From assembly GCA_049680295.1 (NCBI GenBank), contig JBAUHN010000235.1:1-8333 (forward strand): a DNA stretch of 8,333 nucleotides, read 5' to 3'. This document shows positions 1-6,078 of this stretch, piece by piece; position 1 is the first letter of the stretch, and every line of letters starts with the position of its first letter. The translations under genes were made by a program, and so were the position numbers. This DNA is from JBAUHN01 sp049680295 (GTDB taxonomy: Bacteria > Pseudomonadota > Alphaproteobacteria > Rhodobacterales > Rhodobacteraceae). The notes beneath the pieces are model-generated. The model saw nothing but the letters and a program-made list of their open reading frames with translations. It searched no databases and had not been told where the DNA came from.

Positions 1-281
1 GGAAATGGCGCGTCTGACAGGGAACTACCGTCGCGGAAATGAGCGCCAGGCTCGCGAGCATCCACGTAACCGATAGAAGCAGTGCCACCGTTTAATTGAT
101 TGGCGCGACCTTCCCTCCCATAAGGAAAGGTAGAAGTTGAAACACGCGGCCGCATTTTGCACTTTTAGCTCTTTTTACACCATCGCTGCGATTTGCTTCA
201 ACGGCACCTTTCGAATTGAGGCGGCGAAAACGGTCGTTTCTGTCCAAGCGCCCTGCCCCACACCAGATCAACCGCTTAGGC

Positions 282-332
282 TGGACAAAAACCTACGGCA
301 AAACTAAAGCTGTTTTGGCAGGTTTTTGTCCA
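282..332. repeat. Inverted repeat, candidate recombination site or operator for the serine recombinase
   Basis: TGGACAAAAACCT (282-294) is followed by its exact reverse complement AGGTTTTTGTCCA (320-332). Inside these arms AAAAC (300-304) pairs with GTTTT (312-316), interrupted by unequal GC-rich bulges. A third related copy, TTTCTGTCCAA, lies at 237-247. The element ends 8 bases before the Shine-Dalgarno of the 51-residue gene. Small serine resolvases normally bind several inverted 12-bp half-sites just upstream of their own gene and repress it there, so position and symmetry fit a res site or operator. An mRNA hairpin is the alternative. The assignment is inference. Confidence 0.4.
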
Positions 333-340
333 ACGGACGT

Positions 341-344
341 GGAG
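341..344 (+). promoter_or_regulatory. Shine-Dalgarno deciding the start at 351
   Basis: GGAG lies six bases before the ATG at 351. The longer in-frame alternative beginning with TTG at 216 has no such sequence and would run through the inverted repeat, so the short start is preferred. Confidence 0.6.
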
Positions 345-350
345 AGCGGT

Positions 351-506
351 ATGACCAAGGAACCGAAAGACGAGAAGGGTGCAGGAAAGGCTGCGCCGGA
401 AGACACACGGCGAGCATATTCTGTTGAGGAGATGCCTGCCGAACACCTCGCAATGCTCGAACAAGCTCAACGTTCTCGCGCAAAAAAGTCCGGTCGCAAG
501 AGATGA
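351..506 (+). CDS. Small basic protein upstream of and coupled to the recombinase
   Basis: A 51-residue, highly charged protein. The N-terminal half (about 1-22) is rich in Lys, Glu and Gly and looks disordered. The segment 24-43 (YSVEEMPAEHLAMLEQAQRS) should be helical, and the last eight residues are mostly Lys and Arg, suggesting contact with nucleic acid. The ATG at 351 has GGAG six bases upstream. The gene ends in an ATGA overlap with the recombinase start (503-506), so the two are almost certainly translationally coupled. I recognise no family. A role as accessory factor or regulator of the recombinase is inference from coupling alone. Confidence 0.6.
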   Translation: MTKEPKDEKGAGKAAPEDTRRAYSVEEMPAEHLAMLEQAQRSRAKKSGRKR

Positions 507-1042
507 TTATCGGATACGCCCGCGTCAGCACTGACGACCAAAGCCTTGATACCCAGACCGACGCGCTGACGGCTGCAGGGGTTGGCAAGCTGTTTGCAGA
601 CAAAATCAGCGGATCGAAGCGCGAGCGGCCCGAGCTGGACAAGATGCTCGATCAGCTCCGCGACGGCGACATTGTGATCGTCACCAAATACGACCGCCTG
701 GCCCGGTCACTGAAAGACCTCTTAGAAATCGTGGAGACGATCCGCGAGCGCGGTGCCGGCTTCCGGTCACTAGCCGAGGACATCGACACGACGACGCCGG
801 CTGGCCGTCTTGTGTTCCATGTCTTCGCGTCTATCGCCCAGTTTGAGCGGGAGAGAATTTCCGAGCGAACCAAAGAAGGGCTGGCGTCGGCGCGCAAGCG
901 CGGACGGATCGGTGGTAGGCCCCCTGCCCTCACCCCCGCACAGAAGATCGAGGTGCAGCGCATGAGGGACCAAGATCACCGCGCGGTCCCGGAGATTGCA
1001 CGGCTCTTCAAGGTTAGCGAGCGGACGGTGCGGCGAGCATAA
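503..1042 (+). CDS. Small serine recombinase (resolvase/invertase family)
   Basis: A 179-residue serine recombinase of the Tn3 resolvase/DNA invertase type. It starts with the diagnostic GYARVST motif, in which Ser9 is the expected nucleophile that forms the covalent 5'-phosphoserine link to DNA. The catalytic Arg cluster and dimer-helix region follow (YDRLARS near 65-71, then FASIAQFERERISERT about 108-123), and a GGRPP linker near 136-140 leads to a C-terminal helix-turn-helix (about 145-178, VPEIARLFKVSERTVRR). The length is near the usual 180-200, with a slightly short tail. No transposase gene accompanies it. Next to a replicon, the likely job is resolving plasmid multimers to monomers, or it is a remnant of a transposon. 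GC content is visibly higher than in the genes downstream. Confidence 0.9.
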   Translation: MIIGYARVSTDDQSLDTQTDALTAAGVGKLFADKISGSKRERPELDKMLDQLRDGDIVIVTKYDRLARSLKDLLEIVETIRERGAGFRSLAEDIDTTTPAGRLVFHVFASIAQFERERISERTKEGLASARKRGRIGGRPPALTPAQKIEVQRMRDQDHRAVPEIARLFKVSERTVRRA

Positions 1043-1149
1043 CGCACCTTCGTCCCGAACCCAGTAGGCGTTGAAAAAGGCCAGATTTGACGAATGCTGC
1101 ATAATGAATGAGTGTCTATTTAGAGTAGGTAATCACAACCGGGAGCGTC

Positions 1150-2214
1150 ATGCCGGACTATACAGAAGACTGGCACCCTGGCAGTTTCACAAAGAACTTT
1201 GGCTGGGGAAAGGATGGTCGCGGCTTGGCGGAGCTGCACCAGGCCATCCGGGTCGGTTTCGGGGACGCAAAAAACGACGTTGCACGCGGCGACTTCCGCG
1301 AACGCTTGGACGCACAAGGCATCAATTTTTACATCCCGGCAAATTTTTTCCTTTTCAACTATTCGAATGATACCGGAGACTGGATCGCTTTTGATGAGCT
1401 AGTATTTCAGGCTGTATCATTCGATCATTCAGCTCACTTTGACCGGCTTGCGCTTTTTGCCTTCAACCTCTCACTGGTCGGTTCCTGGCAAGGCGCGCGA
1501 CATTTTCAAAGACGGCCAGCTTTATGGTCTAACCGATACATCGTCGAAAGATTGGCTCAGGCACACAAATGGGACGTAACGAAAGTCAACGCCAACGACA
1601 TCCAGTCTTTCCTGGAAGAAGATGAACGGTACAAAGCACAGACATCTCGGAAACTGAGCACTAATCTGAGTTTTTTGTATCAGATTGGCGGCTTGAGTTC
1701 GGTGGTGGCAGACACCATTGAAAGGTGGTGGATGAATGCATCATTCCTAGCAGCGGATCGCCTCTGTCATCTTCGATTTGCTCGCCGGTTGACCATATCT
1801 TCAATTAGAGAAGCTCTAGATGAGTTCGATTTTACCCCGCTAGCAGGCGGTAACAACGTCGAAAAATCATATGCGCTTGGCCGTCTGTTAGAAATGTACG
1901 TGTCTGTAGGTGGCCCGGCCAGATTCGCGCGCTCGATTGAGGCTATCAGCACTGGCAAGACAAACGATCCACGCCCCTACGGTTTGGTGGACAAAAAGCT
2001 TCCTAGAGCACCCAAATCTCTCCCGGCGGGTGTTGTGAATACAATGGAGTGGCTTGACGCTTCTTACGAGCTTCTCGACCACGACGAATTGAAGGCGTTC
2101 GATGTTGATATGTTCGTCAGAGCGGCGTCGGTGCGCGCGCTTTCGAATATCCGGGAGCGTGGTATCAAGCCAACAATGAGTTCGTCAGACCTCATGTCGC
2201 TAATGCGAGGCTGA
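1150..2214 (+). CDS. Uncharacterised 354-residue protein, first gene of the PIN/restriction operon
   Basis: I cannot name this 354-residue protein. It starts at ATG with GGGAG four bases upstream. The N-terminus (residues 9-38) has a distinctive pattern, HPGSFTKNFGWG followed by a helix rich in Leu and Ile, then an aromatic-rich segment (60-110) with YIPANFFLFN, FDELVFQAV and FDRLALFAFNLS. The C-terminal half is mostly predicted helix with WW at 193-194. There is no signal peptide, membrane span, Walker motif or zinc cluster, and only one Cys (206), so it is probably cytoplasmic. The opening (His, Phe, Trp, then a Gly-Leu helix) faintly recalls DUF4007-type proteins of DNA-modification loci, but I would not assign it. 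It is followed after one base by the PIN gene and then by the restriction gene, so a defence role or control of the PIN nuclease is plausible inference. Confidence 0.75.
   Translation: MPDYTEDWHPGSFTKNFGWGKDGRGLAELHQAIRVGFGDAKNDVARGDFRERLDAQGINFYIPANFFLFNYSNDTGDWIAFDELVFQAVSFDHSAHFDRLALFAFNLSLVGSWQGARHFQRRPALWSNRYIVERLAQAHKWDVTKVNANDIQSFLEEDERYKAQTSRKLSTNLSFLYQIGGLSSVVADTIERWWMNASFLAADRLCHLRFARRLTISSIREALDEFDFTPLAGGNNVEKSYALGRLLEMYVSVGGPARFARSIEAISTGKTNDPRPYGLVDKKLPRAPKSLPAGVVNTMEWLDASYELLDHDELKAFDVDMFVRAASVRALSNIRERGIKPTMSSSDLMSLMRG
2207..2210 (+). promoter_or_regulatory. Ribosome binding site supporting the TTG start of the PIN gene
   Basis: GAGG, located in the last codons of the preceding gene, lies five bases before TTG at 2216. 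No ATG precedes the conserved LDTSAL strand of the PIN domain, so TTG is the only sensible start. The site implies coupled translation. Confidence 0.55.
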
Positions 2215-2215
2215 T

Positions 2216-2641
2216 TTGGAACCGACATCAGCATGCCTAGACACATCCGCTCTTATCGCGCTTCTCAACGATGGTGAGGACGCACACACGGCGGTTCTAC
2301 GTGAATTCCAAAAGTACAAATCGAGCGGAATGGTATTTATCACCGAGGTCGTTTTCGCCGAAGCGTCAGCAGGTATGACTTCTGCTGAAGAGCTCAGATT
2401 GGCGCTGGACGAACTTGGCATCTCAGATCTGCGCGCAAATGATGAAGGTCTGTTCTCCGCAGGCCAGGTTTTCAAGGAGTATCGACGTAGCAAGGGTACA
2501 GGGAAGAAGGATGGTGTCTTGCCTGATTTTATGATCGGTGCTGTAGCTAAGGCTCGGGGCGTCGCGCTGATCACATTGAACGACCGTGATTTTGTGAATA
2601 AGTTTAGCGACTTGGCTGTCATTAACCCTGTTAAGACATGA
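2216..2641 (+). CDS. VapC-like PIN-domain nuclease
   Basis: A 141-residue single-domain PIN protein. It has the expected acidic metal-binding residues: Asp9 in LDTSALIALL, Glu49 in ITEVVFAEA, Asp104 in VLPDFMIGAVA and Asp123/Asp125 in LITLNDRDF. The length and closing strand are typical of VapC toxins, which are Mg-dependent RNases acting on tRNA or rRNA. Translation begins at TTG, one base after the stop of the 354-residue gene. The usual small DNA-binding VapB antitoxin is missing, because the upstream partner is much larger than any standard VapB. The protein could be a toxin neutralised by that partner, an effector of a defence operon whose next gene is a restriction enzyme, or an orphan. 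PIN assignment is strong; the biological role is inference. Confidence 0.87.
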   Translation: MEPTSACLDTSALIALLNDGEDAHTAVLREFQKYKSSGMVFITEVVFAEASAGMTSAEELRLALDELGISDLRANDEGLFSAGQVFKEYRRSKGTGKKDGVLPDFMIGAVAKARGVALITLNDRDFVNKFSDLAVINPVKT

Positions 2642-2671
2642 CACTACAGATGGGGTCGTTGGGAAATATGA

Positions 2672-3379
2672 ATGTTTGAGACAAGTACTTACGATGATCC
2701 AGGTGTCATGCCCAGCGAAGCGCGCAATCATTGGTCATTCATGGAAACAAACTCTGCATCTGCGGTTATGAAGGCTGTCTGTCCGGAAGAGTGGAAGGAC
2801 ATCATTAGTATCTTGTCAACGTATCGTCTGGACCCTCAGTATTGGTTGCGCGCGGGCGGCAACAGGGGCGATATCGCAGAACAGATCGACACCGCATTTC
2901 ATGAAAGAGGCTGGCAGGAAACTCGATTGGACCTGTCAACAAAGGGGATCTTATTTTCTAAAGAATCCGAAAAAATTGGGGAACTGCCCGAGGTATATCA
3001 AGAAGGCTACTTAGTCGATAACTTCAAGAATAGGGTTGTGCTAGACGTTGAGTGGAACGCCAAAGACGGTAACTTAGATCGTGATTTAGCAGCATACCGA
3101 TCGTGGTACGAAGCGGGTGTGATATCAGCGGGTGTGATAATCACGAAAGACCGGCTACCACTTCTCAAATTGGCCCGGCAGTTATGGGCTGATTACCAAG
3201 AAACGCTACCGGAAGAACAACGCACCAAAAAGCTTCCAATTGACCTTACAACCTCTACCGTCACCGCGTTCGACAAAGCTCAGATGAGAGTGAGGCGTGG
3301 TGTTATGGGTTCTTGCCCCGTTTTGATTGTGGCGGCGAACCAAGACACATGGGATGGAACGCCCTACCCCGTTGCTTAG
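2672..3379 (+). CDS. BglII/BstYI-like type II restriction endonuclease
   Basis: A 235-residue protein that I read as a member of the BglII/BstYI endonuclease family, whose known members cut AGATCT or RGATCY. The core segment 113-160 (YLVDNFKNRVVLDVEWNAKDG and the following helix and strand) fits the family's modified PD-(D/E)XK site. Asp116, Asp125 and Glu127 have the same spacing as Asp84, Glu93 and Gln95 of BglII as I remember them, with E-to-D and Q-to-E changes. Length is close to BglII (about 223). The ATG at 2672 has only weak GGGA upstream; Met13 or Met24 are alternatives. It lies 30 bases after the PIN gene, so is probably co-transcribed with it, and it faces a DNA methyltransferase gene with four bases between stops. 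The pairing with a methyltransferase strengthens the call; the exact target site is inference. Confidence 0.8.
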   Translation: MFETSTYDDPGVMPSEARNHWSFMETNSASAVMKAVCPEEWKDIISILSTYRLDPQYWLRAGGNRGDIAEQIDTAFHERGWQETRLDLSTKGILFSKESEKIGELPEVYQEGYLVDNFKNRVVLDVEWNAKDGNLDRDLAAYRSWYEAGVISAGVIITKDRLPLLKLARQLWADYQETLPEEQRTKKLPIDLTTSTVTAFDKAQMRVRRGVMGSCPVLIVAANQDTWDGTPYPVA

Positions 3380-3383
3380 CGTT

Positions 3384-4229
3384 CTATTCTGCGGCGGGCC
3401 GACCGCGCTTACGCAGCGGGGTTTCCGCCAACTCTAACAAAGATCTTACTCTTTGGATCGGATAGCCCGTTTCTACCGCAAGATCACGAATGCTTGCGCC
3501 AGCCTCATAGCGAGACCCTATCTCGCGGCCAATCTCAGTTGCCACAAGCTCAGGGATTGTCTCCTTAGCGTGCAATGGGGGAAATATACCGCCGCCGGAG
3601 TATCCCTTGTGAGCTTGCCCACGAGGTTCCACATCATCCGATGACTCATCACCCCATAGGGTCCACCCTTTCTGCGGGTGGCGAGCAAACATCTCCAAGT
3701 ATGGACCAGGCGAGCAAGCCGTTATCAGGTCATACTGTTCATCTGGCTTGCGAGAGTGTTCGCGCTTGCGTGTCTCGATCATATTCACTTGCGACCGTGC
3801 TGGCGCAAGCGTCCGCATAGAACCTTTGACCCCGAACAAAAGCATCTCTGTCACGTTTCGAAAGTAGAACCCTACTCCGCGACCATCTGGCCCACCATCT
3901 TTGCGTCGCTTTGCCCATATGATGTTTGAAACATAACGAAAGCCCCAAGCCTCCATAACAGCCAGTCCATCTGGCAGAAGAGCGTTTGGAACCCAAAGAT
4001 ATAAATGGGCATTCTTCGCGCAAGCACCTGCAACTGGTAGAGCTTTGATCGCCTCCAAATCCATCGTTGAGTAGCGATCAAGGCGGCGATGTTCAGGGGC
4101 GACTTTGCCCGTCCGGTTAGTAAAACGCCAAGGCGGATCAGCCAACACAGTTGAAAACCCACCCACAACTTTTGGCAAAGCTGGAGGATCTGCTTCTGGA
4201 CGCAAAGGTTTTGAGGTTTTCTTGGACAT
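3384..4229 (-). CDS. MT-A70/MunI-like adenine-N6 DNA methyltransferase with C-terminal helix-turn-helix
   Basis: A 281-residue protein with the DPPW catalytic motif (31-34, in STVLADPPWRF), the LYLWVPNALLPDGLAVMEAWGF segment (76-97) and KPDEQYDLI/WTLWGDE (161-194), all hallmarks of MT-A70 enzymes, the clade containing M.MunI. It should transfer methyl from S-adenosylmethionine to N6 of adenine and protect the site of the neighbouring endonuclease. After the methylase fold ends near 196, about 55 C-terminal residues (226-280) form an apparent helix-turn-helix, RYEAGASIRDLAVETGYPIQ, ending in a basic RKRGRP tail. That is an unusual addition which could let the enzyme bind its own promoter. ATG at 4229 has GGGAG seven bases upstream. 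BglII itself is protected by an N4-cytosine enzyme, so this pairing is a different combination. Confidence 0.88.
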   Translation of the reverse strand: MSKKTSKPLRPEADPPALPKVVGGFSTVLADPPWRFTNRTGKVAPEHRRLDRYSTMDLEAIKALPVAGACAKNAHLYLWVPNALLPDGLAVMEAWGFRYVSNIIWAKRRKDGGPDGRGVGFYFRNVTEMLLFGVKGSMRTLAPARSQVNMIETRKREHSRKPDEQYDLITACSPGPYLEMFARHPQKGWTLWGDESSDDVEPRGQAHKGYSGGGIFPPLHAKETIPELVATEIGREIGSRYEAGASIRDLAVETGYPIQRVRSLLELAETPLRKRGRPAAE

Positions 4230-4433
4230 ACACCGCTCCCGGATCTTTTTTTAGATCTTTATCGCGTCCTCCCCAAAATAGCTAGTCAAAAAGGGAAGCC
4301 TCATACCCAGAATATTTGGCGAACATGTTCATTCGCGCCAAAAAAATTCTATCCTGGGAAGGTGCCGAACGTCTCAACTTCCGGGTGGATAGCGGGCTTC
4401 ATCTTGTGCCACTTCATAAGAAGAGTCGGCCTC
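4230..4433. promoter_or_regulatory. Intergenic control region in front of the methyltransferase gene
   Basis: About 200 non-coding bases. Just before the methyltransferase ribosome binding site lie GGATCT (4241-4246) and AGATCT (4253-4258), both RGATCY, forming a direct repeat AAAGATC with 12-base spacing on the minus strand. A weak leftward promoter can be drawn with TTGACT at 4289-4284 and GATAAA at 4263-4258, although its 20-base spacer is long. Farther out is the perfect palindrome GAACATGTTC (4321-4330), enclosed by TTTGGCG and CGCCAAA arms. The region also receives the end of the leftward pentapeptide gene, and no strong terminator separates the two. Confidence 0.4.
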
Positions 4434-5099
4434 TCACAGCATCGCATTTCGCAAGGCTCGGATCTCAGATTCTGTGAGATCATTTGGATATCTTGGCCGT
4501 AACTCAACGCTTTCAAAGTACTTTGCATTCTGTTTTGCAAGTTGACGAAGCTTCCTAAGCCTAAAGATGTTTGCTTGTGAACTTCCAGCATTCGCCATGC
4601 TGACGCACCAAGTCTTAGCTTCATTGTCGTCGAGGTATGAAGCAGAAAAATAGATGAAAGAGCACAATGGCAGATACGTTTCGCGGGTTTTTGCCAAAAG
4701 CTCTTGCAGAACTTCCGCAGTGTCTGAGTTCTCCCCCCAGTTATCAACTAGGATCTTGAACGCGAAGAAGCGCTCGGCCCACGATGTCTTGGACATCACT
4801 TTGGCATACAGGGCAGCAAAATCTGATCCGCGGACTTCGTCGGCTCCGTTGCCTCTGAGCGAGTAACGCAAACTAACAGGGTCAGAGGATCGGTTTTCCC
4901 ATTTCACGCCACGAAGATCAGCGTAGTCAAATTTGAATCCTGATAGGTCCGATTCTGCGAAATCCACCCCCGAAAGTCTAGAATGTTGAAAATCGATTGC
5001 TGGACGTAAGCCAGACAGTTCAACCAAGTCTGAAAAAACATCACTTTTAGCACCCAGTACCGTTGAAAATGCAGTGACTTGTGATTCATTCGTCTTCAA
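4434..5099 (-). CDS. Pentapeptide-repeat protein of unknown function
   Basis: A 221-residue protein. Residues 36-67 carry about five A(D/N)LXX-type pentapeptides (RLSGV, DFAES, DLSGF, KFDYA, DLRGV), a short stretch of the right-handed quadrilateral beta-helix seen in pentapeptide proteins. The rest is predicted helical, with aromatic-rich segments (WAERFFAFKILVDNW near 107-121, LPLCSFIYFSASYL near 142-155) and a basic Lys/Arg-rich part at 178-191. The repeat is too short for the DNA-mimic type seen in Qnr. It starts at TTG, with GGAGG six bases upstream, inside the end of the preceding gene (14-base overlap), so the two are translationally coupled. Function is not assigned; a helical domain next to a small pentapeptide platform could be part of a defence or signalling system, which is inference. 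Confidence 0.75.
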   Translation of the reverse strand: MKTNESQVTAFSTVLGAKSDVFSDLVELSGLRPAIDFQHSRLSGVDFAESDLSGFKFDYADLRGVKWENRSSDPVSLRYSLRGNGADEVRGSDFAALYAKVMSKTSWAERFFAFKILVDNWGENSDTAEVLQELLAKTRETYLPLCSFIYFSASYLDDNEAKTWCVSMANAGSSQANIFRLRKLRQLAKQNAKYFESVELRPRYPNDLTESEIRALRNAML

Positions 5100-5892
5100 C
5101 TGTCACCTCCATAGATGACTTTGATAGGACGATGTCTTCTGGTCCAATATATGGAGGCAACGCAAAATTCGTAACTTGGTTGGACGCAATCGCCCTCCTA
5201 GCCATCTCATCCAATACTGCAACCTTGTTTCGGGAATGCTGCGCTCCAGCGTTATTCTGTTCAATATTAAGGTCTTGCCGATTTACTGTAACAATGACTT
5301 GGACCAGACAGGCCTCACCACGCATTGTCAGCAGGCAAAGTGGACCAACTTCCTTTTCTCCGTCGCTGCCTACATACCTGCCGCTCAAAACGTGAGGAGC
5401 CACCGGCTCTACAACCGCCCATTTTCCGCCTGTTCTAGGTATAACTCTAGAAACTCGCATTGAAGACTTGACGATATGGTCGTGCTCCGCTTTTTTTGAA
5501 CGCCGTTTCTTCCAAAATACCGATGCCGCCATCCGGCCAAATATATTGGGCTTGACCTCAACCTCTATCAGCCCTTCTGCTCCAGTCTCCGTTTCAATTG
5601 CCTGTCTTACACTTTGAGTGACGTCAGCCGTCATTTGTGGATCAAGTACGTATTCGCCTAGCCGCGATCCACGGACCAAATCTGCGTCGGTCATTCCTAG
5701 ATGGACTGTAGCTCTTCTTGTTCGCACACTAAAAGAAGTTGTAGGCAATTGGACCGTCTCTGCATCAAAGTCCAAGTCTATAGACAAGGGAATGGCTTCG
5801 GAGATTGTACCTTGTGGAGGCCTCCAAAGTTCAAGTTCACAAAGCGTTTGTGAATTCTCCGTGTTTTCCACGGTTGTATTCAGCTCAGGCAC
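5086..5892 (-). CDS. Uncharacterised 268-residue protein paired with the pentapeptide-repeat gene
   Basis: I recognise no family. The 268-residue protein is rich in beta-type segments (about 34-66, 107-115, 145-166, 184-204). In the middle is a very basic patch, WKKRRSKK (127-134), just after a short hydrophobic run (117-126) that is not long enough for a membrane span. Both ends are acidic. The first available start is GTG at 5892, because an in-frame stop lies six codons upstream; no good Shine-Dalgarno precedes it, so the start is uncertain and GTG eight codons in is an alternative. The reading frame ends 14 bases inside the pentapeptide gene, showing one operon. There are no catalytic motifs I can point to. 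A structural or sensor partner of the pentapeptide protein is inference from overlap only. Confidence 0.65.
   Translation of the reverse strand: MPELNTTVENTENSQTLCELELWRPPQGTISEAIPLSIDLDFDAETVQLPTTSFSVRTRRATVHLGMTDADLVRGSRLGEYVLDPQMTADVTQSVRQAIETETGAEGLIEVEVKPNIFGRMAASVFWKKRRSKKAEHDHIVKSSMRVSRVIPRTGGKWAVVEPVAPHVLSGRYVGSDGEKEVGPLCLLTMRGEACLVQVIVTVNRQDLNIEQNNAGAQHSRNKVAVLDEMARRAIASNQVTNFALPPYIGPEDIVLSKSSMEVTVEDE
5106..5110 (-). promoter_or_regulatory. Strong Shine-Dalgarno fixing the TTG start of the pentapeptide gene
   Basis: GGAGG on the minus strand lies six bases before TTG at 5099, within codons of the upstream gene. A nearby ATG at 5089 is in another frame and opens only a short ORF, so TTG is preferred. 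Confidence 0.65.
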
Positions 5893-6072
5893 TTGCTTGC
5901 GCCGAAATCAATGACTCTTCTTCCAAACTTTCTTTCCTGTATTTTGGTATGACAAGCAAGGTCTCTTGAAAAAGTGGGGAACGCAAGACGGTTAGACGGC
6001 AGTCTGTTGGGAATTTCATCGGTAAAGCTCGGGCGCGGCAGAAGCATTCACCAGCTCGATAAGTGTTACCTG
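5893..6072. other. Intergenic region between the par operon and the 268-residue gene
   Basis: About 180 non-coding bases with no convincing ORF. It must hold the leftward promoter of the 268/221-residue operon unless that is read through from par. I found no promoter with good -35 and -10 boxes and no clear hairpin plus T-run terminator. Confidence 0.4.
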
Positions 6073-6078
6073 TTATCT
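6067..6078 (-). repeat. Downstream copy of the par repeat
   Basis: On the minus strand AGATAACAGGTA overlaps the stop codon of the ribbon-helix-helix gene. Its last 11 bases, GATAACAGGTA, occur exactly at 7083-7093 on the plus strand in the array in front of parA. A second partition site behind the operon is possible, as in pB171 par2, which has parC1 and parC2 on either side; a single short copy could also be chance. Confidence 0.35.

Larger units (their letters stand above)
1..350. other. Intergenic region upstream of the recombinase operon
   Basis: No convincing complete gene is visible. A 24-codon open stretch from position 2 to a TAG at 74-76, rich in Arg and Asn, could be the tail of a gene entering from the left, but it is too short to judge. 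An imperfect hairpin (108-114 with 124-131) has no following T-run, so it is not a clear terminator. The main structured element is the inverted repeat at 282-332, listed separately. A reading frame open from a TTG at 216 runs into the gene at 351, but it has no ribosome binding site and is probably not translated from there. Confidence 0.5.

Noticed and set aside
108..131. Hairpin as a terminator for a gene entering from the left
   Set aside because: The stem is imperfect, no T-run follows, and no convincing gene precedes it.
216..350. N-terminal extension of the 51-residue gene from a TTG start
   Set aside because: No ribosome binding site at 216, and the extension would translate the inverted repeat. 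ATG at 351 has GGAG at proper spacing.
770..1102. Minus-strand ORFs across the recombinase gene
   Set aside because: These are shadows of a GC-rich coding frame; the plus-strand protein has clear catalytic and DNA-binding motifs.
1071..1149. Promoter before the 354-residue gene
   Set aside because: TTGACG (1087-1092) is a fair -35 box, but no -10 box lies at 15-19 bases; TAATGA is too close and TATTTA too far.
4340..4385. Terminator for the pentapeptide operon
   Set aside because: On the minus strand a five-base stem (GGAAG with CTTCC) is followed by seven T residues, but the loop is long and the T-run begins about ten bases after the stem, so it is too weak to call.
4349..4747. A 132-codon minus-strand ORF overlapping the pentapeptide gene in another frame
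   Set aside because: It lies mostly inside the pentapeptide gene, its composition is unlike a folded protein (many Cys, Trp and Met) and it lacks a ribosome binding site. The competing frame has a strong Shine-Dalgarno and a recognisable repeat.
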